Shown piece after piece: positions 1-8,410 of a stretch of DNA of 64,000 nt (the first letter of the stretch is position 1; each line of letters starts with the position of its first letter). A model generated the notes under the pieces. It searched no databases. It had not been told where the DNA came from and saw only the letters and a program-made list of their open reading frames with translations. Source of the DNA: Chrysogorgia sp. JL179-B06 (taxonomy: Eukaryota > Cnidaria > Anthozoa > Scleralcyonacea > Chrysogorgiidae); assembly GCA_035772405.1 (NCBI GenBank), contig JAYKKM010000224.1, positions 2,068,501 to 2,132,500 of the forward strand, written 5' to 3'. Position numbers and translations under genes: made by a program.

Positions 1-2
1 GT

Positions 3-182
3 CATCCAGGTGAGTATTACGTTAAGGTTCGTAATGTAAGCTATTATGCTGTGCATCGGTTTATGACTGGAAAGCTTTATACTGTAAAGGAAGTTGACGG
101 ACGGAAGCCAATTGTCATTGTGGCTAGCTGTCGTATCTTTCTGAAATCTGAATCATATTGCCGACCGATTGTAAATTTATGA
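3..182 (+). CDS. possible 3' end of an upstream gene
   Basis: An open frame runs from the window edge to a TGA at 180-182, about 59 codons, without a start codon. Its composition looks protein-like (Tyr/Val/Arg-rich, two Cys), unlike the AT-rich DNA after it. It may be the last exon of a gene lying to the left. I do not recognise the product. A competing reading is that the CAG/GTGAGT at 7-15 is a splice donor, which would make most of this stretch intron. Confidence 0.3.
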   Translation, partial: HPGEYYVKVRNVSYYAVHRFMTGKLYTVKEVDGRKPIVIVASCRIFLKSESYCRPIVNL

Positions 183-718
183 CGAATGCGGAATTACATT
201 TTTTTCGCATGAACGTGAAATACGTTGCTTGCACTAAATCGAAATGATTTATACATTCTGATATTCACAAGAAAGGTTGTTTTTCCTACGAAGCCCGTCG
301 GCGTCACCAAACACTTCGCTATTAGACTGCGATCGCTGATGACAAAGTTATTTGTTGGGAAATCAACGTGAGCTTGTCCGTGTGATGATGGTTGAATGCG
401 TCATGGCCAAATTCAGTCGTTTAAAACTGAAAATCACCCCACTCGTGGCAAACCTAGAAGAACTTCATCATATACAAATAAGGGGGGGAAGAACACATCT
501 ATTATATTAGTATTAATGTTTTATACGTCGCGAATATTACAGTAATTTTATTTCAGAATCATCCTCAGTAATTCTTGTTTGCGTTGTGTATTTTGATTCA
601 TCATTCATGTAAAGAGAGAACAACGGTATCGTTAAATTTTCGTTTTAAATGAATAAAGACACCATTGTCTTTTACAGCACTATACTGCAGTTTTATTGCC
701 AAGATAATACAGTTCCCC
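183..718. other. non-coding region upstream of the GABPA-like gene
   Basis: AT-rich sequence with no convincing reading frame or repeat. It should contain the 5' UTR and perhaps the promoter of the gene starting at 719. I see no clear core promoter. Confidence 0.4.
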
Positions 719-1180
719 ATGGATCCAAGACAGCTATCAGAGCCTGGCCTAATGATATCCACTGTTGGTGTTCTTACTCCTGTTCCTGATGTTCTCACGA
801 TATCTGTTGAAAAGGAGCAACAGCCTGTGCACAGTATTCCACAGATGGTACTACCTGTTGGTGAACCTGAAGAAAAACTCCAGGAGGTTCAAACTGTAGC
901 AAGTATGCCAGGTTTAGAAACCAGAGAAGAGTTGGCTCAAATAATGGGAGGGAATGGTAATATGATTGAAAAAACAAATGAATCAGAAACATTCACCAAC
1001 AAGCCTGGTGATATGGAAAAAACCATGGCAGCAACTGATTCACATAATGCCAGAGCTGCTGAAAATTATATTATTGTGAGAGTAAAGGCATCAGAACCTG
1101 TGGAACTTATCAGAACACTTGTTGCTAATACAATCAAAGTACCTCTTAACAAAACAAGTGTTTATTACAGGGGAAATCAG
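719..1180 (+). CDS. GABPA: GABPA-like gene, first coding exon (N-terminal ubiquitin-like region)
   Basis: ATG at 719, then 154 codons to a consensus donor (CAG/GTAAGA) at 1180/1181, phase 0. The first ~110 residues are low-complexity, rich in Pro, Glu, Thr and Val. The last ~40, with a conserved EPVELI...L pattern, resemble the start of the N-terminal OnSentoNO (ubiquitin-like) domain of GABP-alpha, and the domain continues in the exon at 2882. GABPA is a nuclear ETS-family transcription factor that pairs with GABPB. The link rests on the domain match, the phase and the ETS exon 20 kb downstream on the same strand. The open frame extends upstream without an ATG, so 719 is the chosen start. 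Confidence 0.65.
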
Positions 1181-1917
1181 GTAAGAACAGATCGGTTTCA
1201 TTAATATTGTCATAGCATGCTACGTTTCAAAAATAGATGTCTCTGTCCAACAAATGTTGTCAGAAAATTACAGTACACAAAAAATAGCCGGCGGTAAGAG
1301 GAAAACAGGCGGTGGTTAAACCGCCGGTAACTGCCTATTAATGAAAACTCTGTAAGAAGTTGGATGATTGTCAAGATCAAATCCTTAGAATCCCAGACAG
1401 GGCCGACACTTACAGTAGTAGCAAAGGTACTAGTTCAATGTGACATGTGTATAGTATTTCATCTGCTAGTATCAACATGTTAAGTATATAATATGATGTG
1501 GTATCTTAGTATGGCTAAGTTATGAATGTGGTTGCTCCTCATTAGTATTTACTCTCATGGCAATAGAATAATATTATTACAAAAAATGTTGAGCAATTCT
1601 TCACATTGTGTAGTATTCAGTAAATTTACAGTGATTTTACATTTTATGGATATGATTTATTTGGACTAGGAGCTCATGTTGACAGTACATGTGTAACATT
1701 GGACCACACATTGTAACCTTTACCATCTGAGTTGGTGTATTTAAATGGTTGGAGCATTTCAATGACAATCAGAAATGGTTATGTTTTCTGTAAATATAAT
1801 TAAAAGTCTTAATATTAAAATACATATACCGGTACTGACAGTACTACAGGGGGGATGGGGGCTGGGTACCAATCCTAAAATTCTGAAAATCCTAAAATAG
1901 ACTATCTTCTGTTAATG
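1181..1917 (+). other. intron of the GABPA-like gene
   Basis: First part of intron 1, AT-rich. It holds a short G-rich run near 1850. No exon or RNA gene was found. A LINE fragment follows. Confidence 0.5.
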
Positions 1918-2425
1918 GTTTCTCAGTCTCTGTCGATGGATATTATATCAAGCGTGTGCACGAGTATAAATATCTTGGTGTGGTCATGGATGAACCCTTT
2001 CATGGAACGCCCATGTAAAGCTTATCGTAAGCAGAGCCGGTAAAAGATTAGGAATACTTAATCGTATTAGGAAGGATATTAATATGAATACAGCCAATGT
2101 AATATACAAGTCGTTTATTTTACCCATTGCTGAGTACTGTGACACTGTTTGGAATTGCTGTGGCAAAGTAAATACTAACATAATTGAAAAACTACAAAGA
2201 CGAGCTGCCCGCATCATAATGAAGTGCACTAACAGCGATGAGGCATTAGACCAACTCAGATATCAATCTCTTGAAGAACGACGAGAAAAACAATGAGAAA
2301 AACTATTTTATTTTTAACAGAGACATTACAAAACGAATTACTAGGCAGAGTAACTTACTTCATTTGCCTGGTGTGAGATCTGAAGCTGCCAAAAGATCAT
2401 TGTGTAGTTTTTAATCGTTCTATGA
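1918..2425 (+). mobile_element. LINE (CR1/L2/jockey-type) 3'-end fragment
   Basis: The frame gives the C-terminal part of a non-LTR retrotransposon reverse transcriptase: a YLGV motif near 1965-1980, a stretch reading IYKSFILPIAEYCDTVWNC at 2102-2160, then LQRRAARII and a short tail with HLPGVRSEAAKRS near 2360-2400. This 'YKSxxxPxxEYxxxVW...LQRRAARxI' pattern is typical of CR1/L2/jockey-clade ORF2 ends. It is 5'-truncated, with at least one frameshift (near 2000) and a TGA at 2294. It is a dead fragment in intron 1 of the GABPA-like gene, in sense orientation. Confidence 0.8.
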
Positions 2426-2881
2426 TAGCTAATAAGTAACTTCTTTCCTTGTATTATAGTGTTTTAGTATTTTTAATATTTTAATATGATATTATTTGTT
2501 AGTCATCTTTTAAACTAGATATTTAACTTATTATAGGGCTCCTATTGATACCAGTTGTAATAACTGAATGGATTACCCTATTCAAATAAAAGTATTCGTC
2601 ATCAATTGCATGGTTACATAGCTTCTCCATTTGATGAATATGCAAATAATTCGAAAGGACGAAAAACTCTCGGTTTGGTATCTTCCTGATCTAAATGATG
2701 CAACACGTAAATTTTTGGCAGCATTATTATCGGGGGCTTCCCCCGCCCCCCCTGTTCCGCCGGCCCTGCTAAACATTCTGACATGTACTGTACCAAACAT
2801 GTATGTGATAATTTGGTCATGACAGTAACTGAACATGGACAGGACATATTATACTCTACATTATTTTTATAATTCTTTTAG

Positions 2882-2966
2882 ATTGCTGAGTCCTTGGCAA
2901 TTGGTAATTATACTCATTGTGGTAGCTTGGAAGGAACAGTAACTCTAAATATCGCAGTAACAAATG
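2882..2966 (+). CDS. GABPA: GABPA-like gene, second coding exon
   Basis: Acceptor TTTTAG at 2876-2881, donor GTATGA at 2967; 85 nt, enters in phase 0 and leaves in phase 1. The 28 encoded residues include GTVTLNIAV, which fits the GTVQLSVQV end of the GABPA N-terminal domain, so exons 719-1180 and 2882-2966 together complete one ubiquitin-like domain. The next recognisable exon starts in phase 1 at 18197. The 15.2-kb interval between them contains element 1. Confidence 0.6.
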
Positions 2967-2989
2967 GTATGAATAATGTAATTTCAGAG

Positions 2990-3215
2990 TGTGTATGCAT
3001 GTAGATGCACATGTATACATTGTAGAATGTAGATGTACACCTAGATGTAGATGTGCATATAGATGTACATGTACATGTAGATACATGTAGATGTAGATAC
3101 ATGTAGATGTAAATACTGTACATATAGATGTACATTAGATACATGATGTAGATACACATTATGTTGTACACGTAGATGTATGACTTGTGTAGATAAGATG
3201 TATGTGTAGGTGGTA
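2990..3215. repeat. degenerate GATGTAGA/TGTACAT minisatellite, left of element 1
   Basis: Irregular tandem copies of ATGTAGATGTACATATAG-like units. They are the same sequence family, in the same orientation, as the cleaner 19-bp array at 13469-14050 on the other side of element 1. The array starts about 25 bases after the donor of the exon ending at 2966. Its divergence suggests an older edge of one array split by the element. Confidence 0.75.
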
Positions 3216-3418
3216 GTATATAGCACTTGGTAGTCTAATTATATAATACCAACAAGGTAGTATTAATAGTGGTCACTGTCAAACTGAACAATGCTTGCCT
3301 AATTTCAAAACTCAAGCACCATATCTCTGACACTGTACTAACTTGGTGGGTTGGTCCACTATGAGAATATCACAATTGCAAAAATTACGAGACATCTCTA
3401 GTGGGCCTTCAGGCTGTC

Positions 3419-3471
3419 CAAAATTGCAGTAACAAAATGCATGTTTACCGCTGCATTACTGCAAATTTATT
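3419..3471. repeat. short inverted repeat near the left end of element 1
   Basis: Arms AAATTGCAGTAA and TTACTGCAAATTT are separated by about 23 bases. It lies in the ~500-bp leader before the first gene, where a promoter or replication signal of the element would be expected. Function unknown. Confidence 0.45.
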
Positions 3472-3714
3472 TTTATGGTAACAATATTGTGTTACCCCAG
3501 AAGGAAATATCGTTACCCCAAGAACCAAAAAATGTGAAATATTAAAACAAACACTTTTTTCGTGATTTTGTGTGTGGTTCTGTCTTGTACTCTGCGTCGT
3601 TTCTGTTGCGGAGTGTCGTTGCAACACTTGTCACCCTCACAAGAAGTCCACCCTGTTATCACAAGTGTGATGAGGTTCCATCTGTACTTTACTGTTAGAA
3701 GACTTCTAAGAAGG

Positions 3715-4581
3715 ATGGAAGGTGGTGAGAGTATGAGATCGATAAGTAGAGAGTTTGACGCTGGAGAATTGTATGGTAAAACAGACAAGATCCCTAGAAA
3801 ACATTACTACCACGGTAAAGTTCTTGCTGATGGTACAACAGGTGAGGAGAGAGTCTTCACGATTAACGACGTTAAGAACGACTGCAAACGATACGTTCCT
3901 CTGGTGTCGAACGGTCTCACCAACATTGGGCGACAATATCTAAATCAGTCTATAGAGGCCTTCGTTTACTCTACACTTGGTGCACAAGCGAGGACGCGTG
4001 TGTCAGTCGTTGGTGGTTCTGCAGGCAGTCTAGAGACTCAACAAGAGTTTAGAAAGCTGGTGGAGGATAGCGTTATAAACTATGACGTGTCAACGTGGAT
4101 TCTCAACATGAACAAGTCGATTAGAGACACTAACGTTGTCCAAAATCTAGCACTATCACCGTCTACATGGTTAATGCCAAGTAACGTGGTAATCCTCAAA
4201 AACAAAATCGCTGGGTACAACAACCTGCTAAAGACTGCTACACAGAGTATGAAGTTTGGAGTAAATAGTGGGCTAAACTACGCACCAACGATGGAGGTTA
4301 AGAAAGTTCACCAGGAAGGTGGAGAGCACCTGGAGACACTTGACAAACAACCAAAGGTGACGCATCGTCTGACAACACCAAACGTGGCACACCAGGAAGG
4401 TGGAGAGCACCTGGAGACACTTGACAAGCCACCAAAGGTGGCACATCGCATGGCAACACCAAATGTGACACACCAAGAATATCGTCTGGAGGTGACACAA
4501 GATAGCAACGCGACAGAGTTGTGGCTAGTTCTAGGGGCTTCCGCTGTGTCTGGCTATTTAGTGAGCAAATATGTGTTATAG
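3715..4581 (+). CDS. element 1 protein of unknown function with internal repeats and a C-terminal membrane anchor
   Basis: First gene of element 1, about 288 residues from the ATG at 3715, which has a good Kozak context; in-frame ATGs at 3670 and 3733 are alternatives. The N-terminal ~190 residues are globular in composition and not recognised. They are followed by two near-identical 27-residue repeats (81 bp each, starting at HQEGGEH at 4309 and 4390, a third partial copy at 4471). The last ~20 residues form a hydrophobic segment (LWLVLGASAVSGYL) ending SKYVL, so a tail-anchored or virion-membrane protein is plausible. Its stop overlaps the region just before the next gene, as expected in one compact cluster. 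Unlike its neighbours it lacks an obvious TATAGTA motif. By position next to the fibre-like gene it could be a structural protein; that is inference. Confidence 0.7.
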   Translation: MEGGESMRSISREFDAGELYGKTDKIPRKHYYHGKVLADGTTGEERVFTINDVKNDCKRYVPLVSNGLTNIGRQYLNQSIEAFVYSTLGAQARTRVSVVGGSAGSLETQQEFRKLVEDSVINYDVSTWILNMNKSIRDTNVVQNLALSPSTWLMPSNVVILKNKIAGYNNLLKTATQSMKFGVNSGLNYAPTMEVKKVHQEGGEHLETLDKQPKVTHRLTTPNVAHQEGGEHLETLDKPPKVAHRMATPNVTHQEYRLEVTQDSNATELWLVLGASAVSGYLVSKYVL

Positions 4582-4585
4582 CATA

Positions 4586-5539
4586 ATGAGTCTAAGTTAT
4601 GGATTTGAGGACAGAGACTACGAGAGCGACAAAATATTAAGAAGAGCGAAGAGACATCTAGACAATGACCCTAAACTAAGCGTGAGCGGTGGGAGGATGT
4701 CTGGAGATATAGATATGGCGCTCAGGGCACTCAAAAACATAGCAGATCCAGTCGATGATTTGGATGCTATCAGTAAAAAAGTGTTGGAGTCCGTGTACTT
4801 ATCACAATACTTTAAAGTGCAGTCCTATAACGTTCTACTCGATTTTAACATCACAAAGCACACCGCGAACACGGACATGACGCAGTTTTACCACAGTGGG
4901 ACAAATAGAGTGAGAGCCATTGGAAACACACTAGTGCAAAGTGTTCAATCCTATGGTCCTATTATTGGTACTGACAGTGGTCATAGCTTCCTATCCCCTA
5001 AAATAACTCAATATCAACTAGAGGTTGGAATGCACTTTAACTGCCCACGTATGCAGTACTGTGACATGTCCGTTTTCGTGGTATTGAGGTTAGCCAAGAG
5101 GGTGCCTACAGCAGATTGGGAGGCGATTATCTCAAACGATGATGGTTCTTGGGACAAGTTCATCGGATATAAAGGTGGTACAACTGATAAGTTGTCGTTT
5201 GGTGGTGGCGATCCAGCAAAGGAGTACACGTGTACAATACCAAATAGTATCGACACCACTAAGAGACATATGATATCAATACATTGGCAGATGGGTAACT
5301 CGCATGTTAGAGTCAACAACATAAGGTCGACAGACTCAGACTTCACAGCTAACTATAACGAGATAGGGTATCCTTATGGAACAATATTTGCAATACATCG
5401 ACCAAAATCGTTGCTCGCACCCTACGCGTACCCGTCTTTGATAGAGTTCTACGGTATGAATATAATCTCTGGCTACATGACGAACCGAGACGTGCTAATA
5501 GTTGGTGGGAGGATGATGGAGGAGTATAATATAAAGTAA
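4586..5539 (+). CDS. fibre-like attachment protein (tail-fibre motif plus lectin-like C-terminus)
   Basis: 317 residues from the ATG at 4586, preferred over 4571 because TTATAGCATA sits directly before it. Residues 34-66 carry a pattern (SGGRMSGDIDM ... NIADP...DAISKKVLE) known from phage tail-fibre and viral fibre proteins, where it marks the junction between a fibrous stem and the next domain. The remaining ~230 residues look like a beta-rich ConA/LamG-type sandwich: alternating hydrophobic strands, an 'ISIHWQMGNSHVRVNN' strand pair and a C-terminal LIEFYGMNIISG...YNIK hairpin typical of that fold. No signal peptide or membrane segment. Likely role: receptor or glycan binding by a virion fibre, inferred from motif and fold. 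The region where element 2 would encode its counterpart lies beyond the window. Confidence 0.7.
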   Translation: MSLSYGFEDRDYESDKILRRAKRHLDNDPKLSVSGGRMSGDIDMALRALKNIADPVDDLDAISKKVLESVYLSQYFKVQSYNVLLDFNITKHTANTDMTQFYHSGTNRVRAIGNTLVQSVQSYGPIIGTDSGHSFLSPKITQYQLEVGMHFNCPRMQYCDMSVFVVLRLAKRVPTADWEAIISNDDGSWDKFIGYKGGTTDKLSFGGGDPAKEYTCTIPNSIDTTKRHMISIHWQMGNSHVRVNNIRSTDSDFTANYNEIGYPYGTIFAIHRPKSLLAPYAYPSLIEFYGMNIISGYMTNRDVLIVGGRMMEEYNIK

Positions 5540-5544
5540 GATAT

Positions 5545-6057
5545 ATGAGGAAGAAGTCAGTTGTTGTTTTCAATCATATATCAAAGGACATGTCAGAGGA
5601 AGAGGCGCTAGAGCTCAAACGCTTGTACGCGTACTACCACAAACTAGAAGCCTGTTACAAATGGAAATACAAGAGGTTGAAGAAAATTAAACTATCGTTA
5701 AACATGGCTAGCATAGGGTTAACAACAGTAGGAATTGTAGCTGGATCGGTAACCGCTAACCCTCTAATCATTGCTTGTATTAGTGGTCCTGGCGTGATCG
5801 TTCAAGGCTACTTGGCTAAATCCAATCTGACGAGTAGAGTGGAGCATTGTAAGTTCGCGCACACTAGCTACAAAAAGATACTGACACAACTAAGATCGTA
5901 TCTTAGAGGTCTTCCTTACAATGAGTCAGTGTTTCTCTCAGACGTTAAAGTGTTGGACGATAATGTGACTGACTTATGCCCACCAATCAATGGAATGGTG
6001 AAAAGGTACAGTAAAACATATGACGAGACACAAGGGTCCGATCCTGACATCCCTTAA
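5545..6057 (+). CDS. element 1 membrane protein, 170 aa
   Basis: Starts six bases after the fibre stop codon, with TATAATATA and AGATAT just before the ATG. Residues 17-50 are charged and probably helical (EEEALELKRLYAYYHKLEAC ... KRLKKIK). Residues 52-90 are a long hydrophobic hairpin rich in Ala, Gly, Val and Ile containing SGPG. A second charged helical stretch (YKKILTQLRSYLRG) follows and the tail is acidic. The layout, helix / two-pass hydrophobic hairpin / helix, recalls small membrane proteins that I remember as common next to PolB elements in invertebrate genomes, but I cannot name a family. Possibly an inner membrane or membrane-remodelling protein of the particle. It is followed by a 126-bp gap with a perfect 6-bp hairpin (GGTGAT...ATCACC) and AATAAA. 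Confidence 0.7.
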   Translation: MRKKSVVVFNHISKDMSEEEALELKRLYAYYHKLEACYKWKYKRLKKIKLSLNMASIGLTTVGIVAGSVTANPLIIACISGPGVIVQGYLAKSNLTSRVEHCKFAHTSYKKILTQLRSYLRGLPYNESVFLSDVKVLDDNVTDLCPPINGMVKRYSKTYDETQGSDPDIP

Positions 6058-6183
6058 ACACGGGTCTACACGTAAGAACCAGTGATGTGTCAGTCGACAA
6101 GTTCAAAGAGTAGGTGATCAGAAGTATCACCAATTAGGAGTTTGTTATGACATAAAAATAAAACATGTGGTATATTATAGGTG

Positions 6184-7002
6184 ATGAGTATCACTAAAAT
6201 ATTTAGAAATAACGACACGTCAGTCGCTACTACAAAAGATGGAGATAATATTTGGTTCTACGGAAAAGAGGTAGCTGAAATCTTAGGATATAAAAGACCT
6301 TCCAAAGCGATACAACAGCGTGTGAAAGATGATGAGAAAAGAAAGGTTCAAAATCTCAGGTCCCAGATTGGGACTCGAGATTTCGAGTGTCAAAATAGAC
6401 AAATTCAGAATAGGCAAGTTTGGCAAATAAATGAGAGTGGTCTATACAGACTAATATTCTCGTCTAAACTAGAGTCGGCAGAAAACTTTAGAAAATGGGT
6501 ATTCTCAGAAGTCCTACCATCTATTAGAAAAACAGGTGTTTACACACAATGCAACCAGTTATCAATCATGAATGAGACAGATTTACACTACGACATTGTG
6601 AAGTACATTAGAGAGTACCACTCAACAATAGTCATCCCAGGGTTGGGAGAGTACCAAGACACATCTACTAAAAGAATAGATGGACGGAAGAAGGGTTACA
6701 GTGGTGGACAACCAGATTTGATAGTTCCGCAACTACACAAGAGATATAATGGGTTTGCTATAGAGTTCAAAACACCGAAAGGTAATGGGGTTATTAGGAA
6801 TAACCAGATGAGGGTATTAAGGAGACTAAGATCACAAGGGTACAACACATTACTATCCTCAGACCAACATGAGATAATACATTTCATAGAGACATATATG
6901 AGAGACTCTAGAGTTCTATGTGAGTACTGTAATAGAAGATTTAAGAGTGAAACCACACTGTCTAATCACCAAAGATACTTTCATCGAATACTCTATCTGT
7001 GA
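6184..7002 (+). CDS. BRO-N / PD-(D/E)XK nuclease / C2H2 zinc-finger fusion protein
   Basis: 272 residues from the ATG at 6184. Residues ~5-115 are a BRO-N domain: IWFYGKEVAEILGYKRPSKA near 27-46, then GLYRLIFSSKLESAENFRKW and VLPSIRKTG, the hallmarks of baculovirus/NCLDV BRO-type DNA-binding proteins. Residues ~135-230 resemble a VRR-NUC-like PD-(D/E)XK nuclease: KGYSGGQPDL (D178), AIEFKTPKG (E194, K196) and a following Gln, with GYNTLL after it. The C-terminus has a C2H2 finger (CEYCNRRF...H...H, from ~246). All presumed catalytic residues are present. Element 2 has the same three-domain protein at 63209-63970, so the fusion is an ancestral trait. Likely role: sequence-guided DNA cleavage or processing in replication, recombination or insertion (inference). 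An AATAAAACAT poly(A)-like signal and TATATTATAG precede the start. Confidence 0.85.
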   Translation: MSITKIFRNNDTSVATTKDGDNIWFYGKEVAEILGYKRPSKAIQQRVKDDEKRKVQNLRSQIGTRDFECQNRQIQNRQVWQINESGLYRLIFSSKLESAENFRKWVFSEVLPSIRKTGVYTQCNQLSIMNETDLHYDIVKYIREYHSTIVIPGLGEYQDTSTKRIDGRKKGYSGGQPDLIVPQLHKRYNGFAIEFKTPKGNGVIRNNQMRVLRRLRSQGYNTLLSSDQHEIIHFIETYMRDSRVLCEYCNRRFKSETTLSNHQRYFHRILYL

Positions 7003-7047
7003 GATGACTGTGAGGTGGTCTGTGACGAGATATCACGTATAATATAG

Positions 7048-7347
7048 ATGACTGACAACGAGTCCGTACCTATTATAACGTCGACAACAAAGGTCAAAGA
7101 CCCTAAGAGAGTAGAGGCAGGCAAACGCTTGGCTGCTATATCTAAAGCAGTCAAAGAGAGGAAGATGAGAGAGAGAGTGATAAGTGAGGACGATAGTTTT
7201 AACTACGGATACATCATAGGCACTATAGGAGTGGTAATAGCCGCTGGTTCACTGTATTACACGATGAGGCAAGACAAACAAGTAGTGACCGAAGAGCCTA
7301 AGACCGTTGTTGTAAAACCATCACGTAAACTCGACAGCCTCGATTAA
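7048..7347 (+). CDS. small basic single-pass membrane protein, 99 aa
   Basis: ATG at 7048 directly after TATAATATAG. Residues 15-46 are strongly basic and helical (KVKDPKRVEAGKRLAAISKA...ERKMRER), residues ~53-70 form one transmembrane segment (YIIGTIGVVIAAGSLYYT), and a short Lys/Pro/Val-rich tail follows. The element 2 counterpart (61205-61549) keeps VKDPKRV-x-AGK-x-LA-x-ISKA and the membrane segment while the tails differ. I do not recognise it outside such elements. The arrangement would suit a virion membrane protein whose basic face contacts DNA; this is inference. Confidence 0.75.
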   Translation: MTDNESVPIITSTTKVKDPKRVEAGKRLAAISKAVKERKMRERVISEDDSFNYGYIIGTIGVVIAAGSLYYTMRQDKQVVTEEPKTVVVKPSRKLDSLD

Positions 7348-7364
7348 AACATATCGTATAATAT

Positions 7365-7598
7365 ATGGCATCAATAGATAGAAAAGAACTGATGAACGAG
7401 CTATACGACGCAGCCCTTGTGACTGCTGGAGCCGTAGCCGTGTCAATGGCATCAAAGAAAGTACTAAAAGAACCGTTGGGTACCCCCGAATCAGTGAAGG
7501 GCACCCTAAAGTTAGCGACTGCTGTAGGTGTCTCAACGCTACTTATCAAGTGGGCACAGAGTAAGAAATACTTACCTGTAGACCCGTTCTCAAAATAA
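7365..7598 (+). CDS. small hydrophobic protein, 77 aa (DRKELMNELYDA family)
   Basis: ATG at 7365, with CGTATAATAT immediately before it and only 17 bases after the previous stop. It starts MASIDRKELMNELYDA, has hydrophobic stretches at ~18-28 and ~45-62, a central LGTP-x-SVKGTLKLA, and ends in a DPF motif. The homologue in element 2 (60945-61181) is about 65-70% identical by eye, making this the most conserved small protein of the pair. I recall similar short proteins next to PolB elements in invertebrate genomes, but no function is known to me. Possibly a minor capsid or membrane component. Confidence 0.75.
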   Translation: MASIDRKELMNELYDAALVTAGAVAVSMASKKVLKEPLGTPESVKGTLKLATAVGVSTLLIKWAQSKKYLPVDPFSK

Positions 7599-7614
7599 TA
7601 TAGCGTAATATATA

Positions 7615-8031
7615 ATGGCTAGTGTGATAGCAGGTGGTTTGTTCAACGCTGTAGCATTCGCAGGAGCTGGATTCATATTCAGCAAGCTAAACCACACCGG
7701 CTACGAGACAGAGATAAAGAGACACAACAAAGCATTGGAGAGTCTCGCAAGAGCGAAAGAAAAGTTCTACGAGAATGAGATTCGTCAGAGAGACAAAGTT
7801 CAGGAGTTAAGACAACAGTTGTCAGATGCTAATGCAGACATAAACGACACGAACCACGCTCTGGATCAACTAAGACAAGTACTGACGATACAGTATGATG
7901 GGAAGATATTTAGTAAAGAGCCTGAGTTATCAGACTATTATAAACCCTCTGATGAGATGAGAGAATACCAAATGATATTCGTTGGAGCTGTCGGGTTACC
8001 CGTTGGGTACTTGGTGTACAGAGTGATCTAA
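7615..8031 (+). CDS. membrane-anchored coiled-coil protein, 138 aa
   Basis: ATG at 7615 after TAATATATA, 16 bases past the previous stop. The N-terminus is a Gly/Ala-rich hydrophobic stretch (AGGLFNAVAFAGAGFIF, residues 6-22). Residues ~28-95 form a long charged coiled coil (EIKRHNKALESLARAKEKF ... QELRQQLSDANADINDTN). A conserved LSDYYKPS motif follows, and a second hydrophobic segment (VGAVGLPVGYLVYRVI) closes the protein. Two hydrophobic ends bracketing a coiled coil suggest a membrane-spanning or membrane-bridging rod. Element 2 has a clear orthologue (60521-60940). The next gene in element 1 is a shortened duplicate. Confidence 0.8.
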   Translation: MASVIAGGLFNAVAFAGAGFIFSKLNHTGYETEIKRHNKALESLARAKEKFYENEIRQRDKVQELRQQLSDANADINDTNHALDQLRQVLTIQYDGKIFSKEPELSDYYKPSDEMREYQMIFVGAVGLPVGYLVYRVI

Positions 8032-8059
8032 ACATAACTATACATACAGCACTATAGTT

Positions 8060-8353
8060 ATGAGTGCTAGAACTTTGAAGGAGATAGCGATGGAAGCAGA
8101 CGAGAAGCTTAAACATGACGCACTGGAGACAAATACACATAACGTATTGGAGATACTTTTCGAGAACCAGAAGAAACACAACGAAGCGTTGATGGTACTC
8201 TGTAAGAACCTTATTATCCAGGTAAACGAGACCAAAGAGTTGAGACTACTATTGTCGGACACTCAAGATCGACTAAGACAGATCACTACGACACAGCACA
8301 ACGGGAAGACATTTAGTAGAGATTCTAAGTTATCTAACTATTACTCATTCTAG
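8060..8353 (+). CDS. shortened paralogue of the coiled-coil protein, 97 aa
   Basis: ATG at 8060 after CACTATAGTT. The C-terminal half matches the preceding 138-aa protein: a coiled coil with ELRLLLSDTQDRLRQ against ELRQQLSDANADIND, then T-x-Q-x-x-GKTFS and LSNYYSF against GKIFS and LSDYYKPS. Both flanking hydrophobic segments are missing, so this copy should be soluble and might pair with its full-length neighbour through the coiled coil. It looks like a tandem duplication followed by loss of the membrane ends. Element 2 has no counterpart between the orthologous neighbours (60494 and 60521). Confidence 0.7.
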   Translation: MSARTLKEIAMEADEKLKHDALETNTHNVLEILFENQKKHNEALMVLCKNLIIQVNETKELRLLLSDTQDRLRQITTTQHNGKTFSRDSKLSNYYSF

Positions 8354-8410
8354 AGCGACACTTAAGTTACCACACTATAGTCTAAAGACACATATAGTAT
8401 AGTAACTTAG

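Noticed and set aside
3211..3562. Left terminal repeat of element 1 matching its right palindrome
   Set aside because: GTAGTATATAGC near 3217 recalls the palindrome start of element 2, but neither orientation of the 13338-13468 sequence matches beyond about eight bases.
4273..4508. Antisense Cys/His-rich frames opposite the first gene of element 1
   Set aside because: Shadows of the 81-bp coding repeat; no start motif and no homology pattern.
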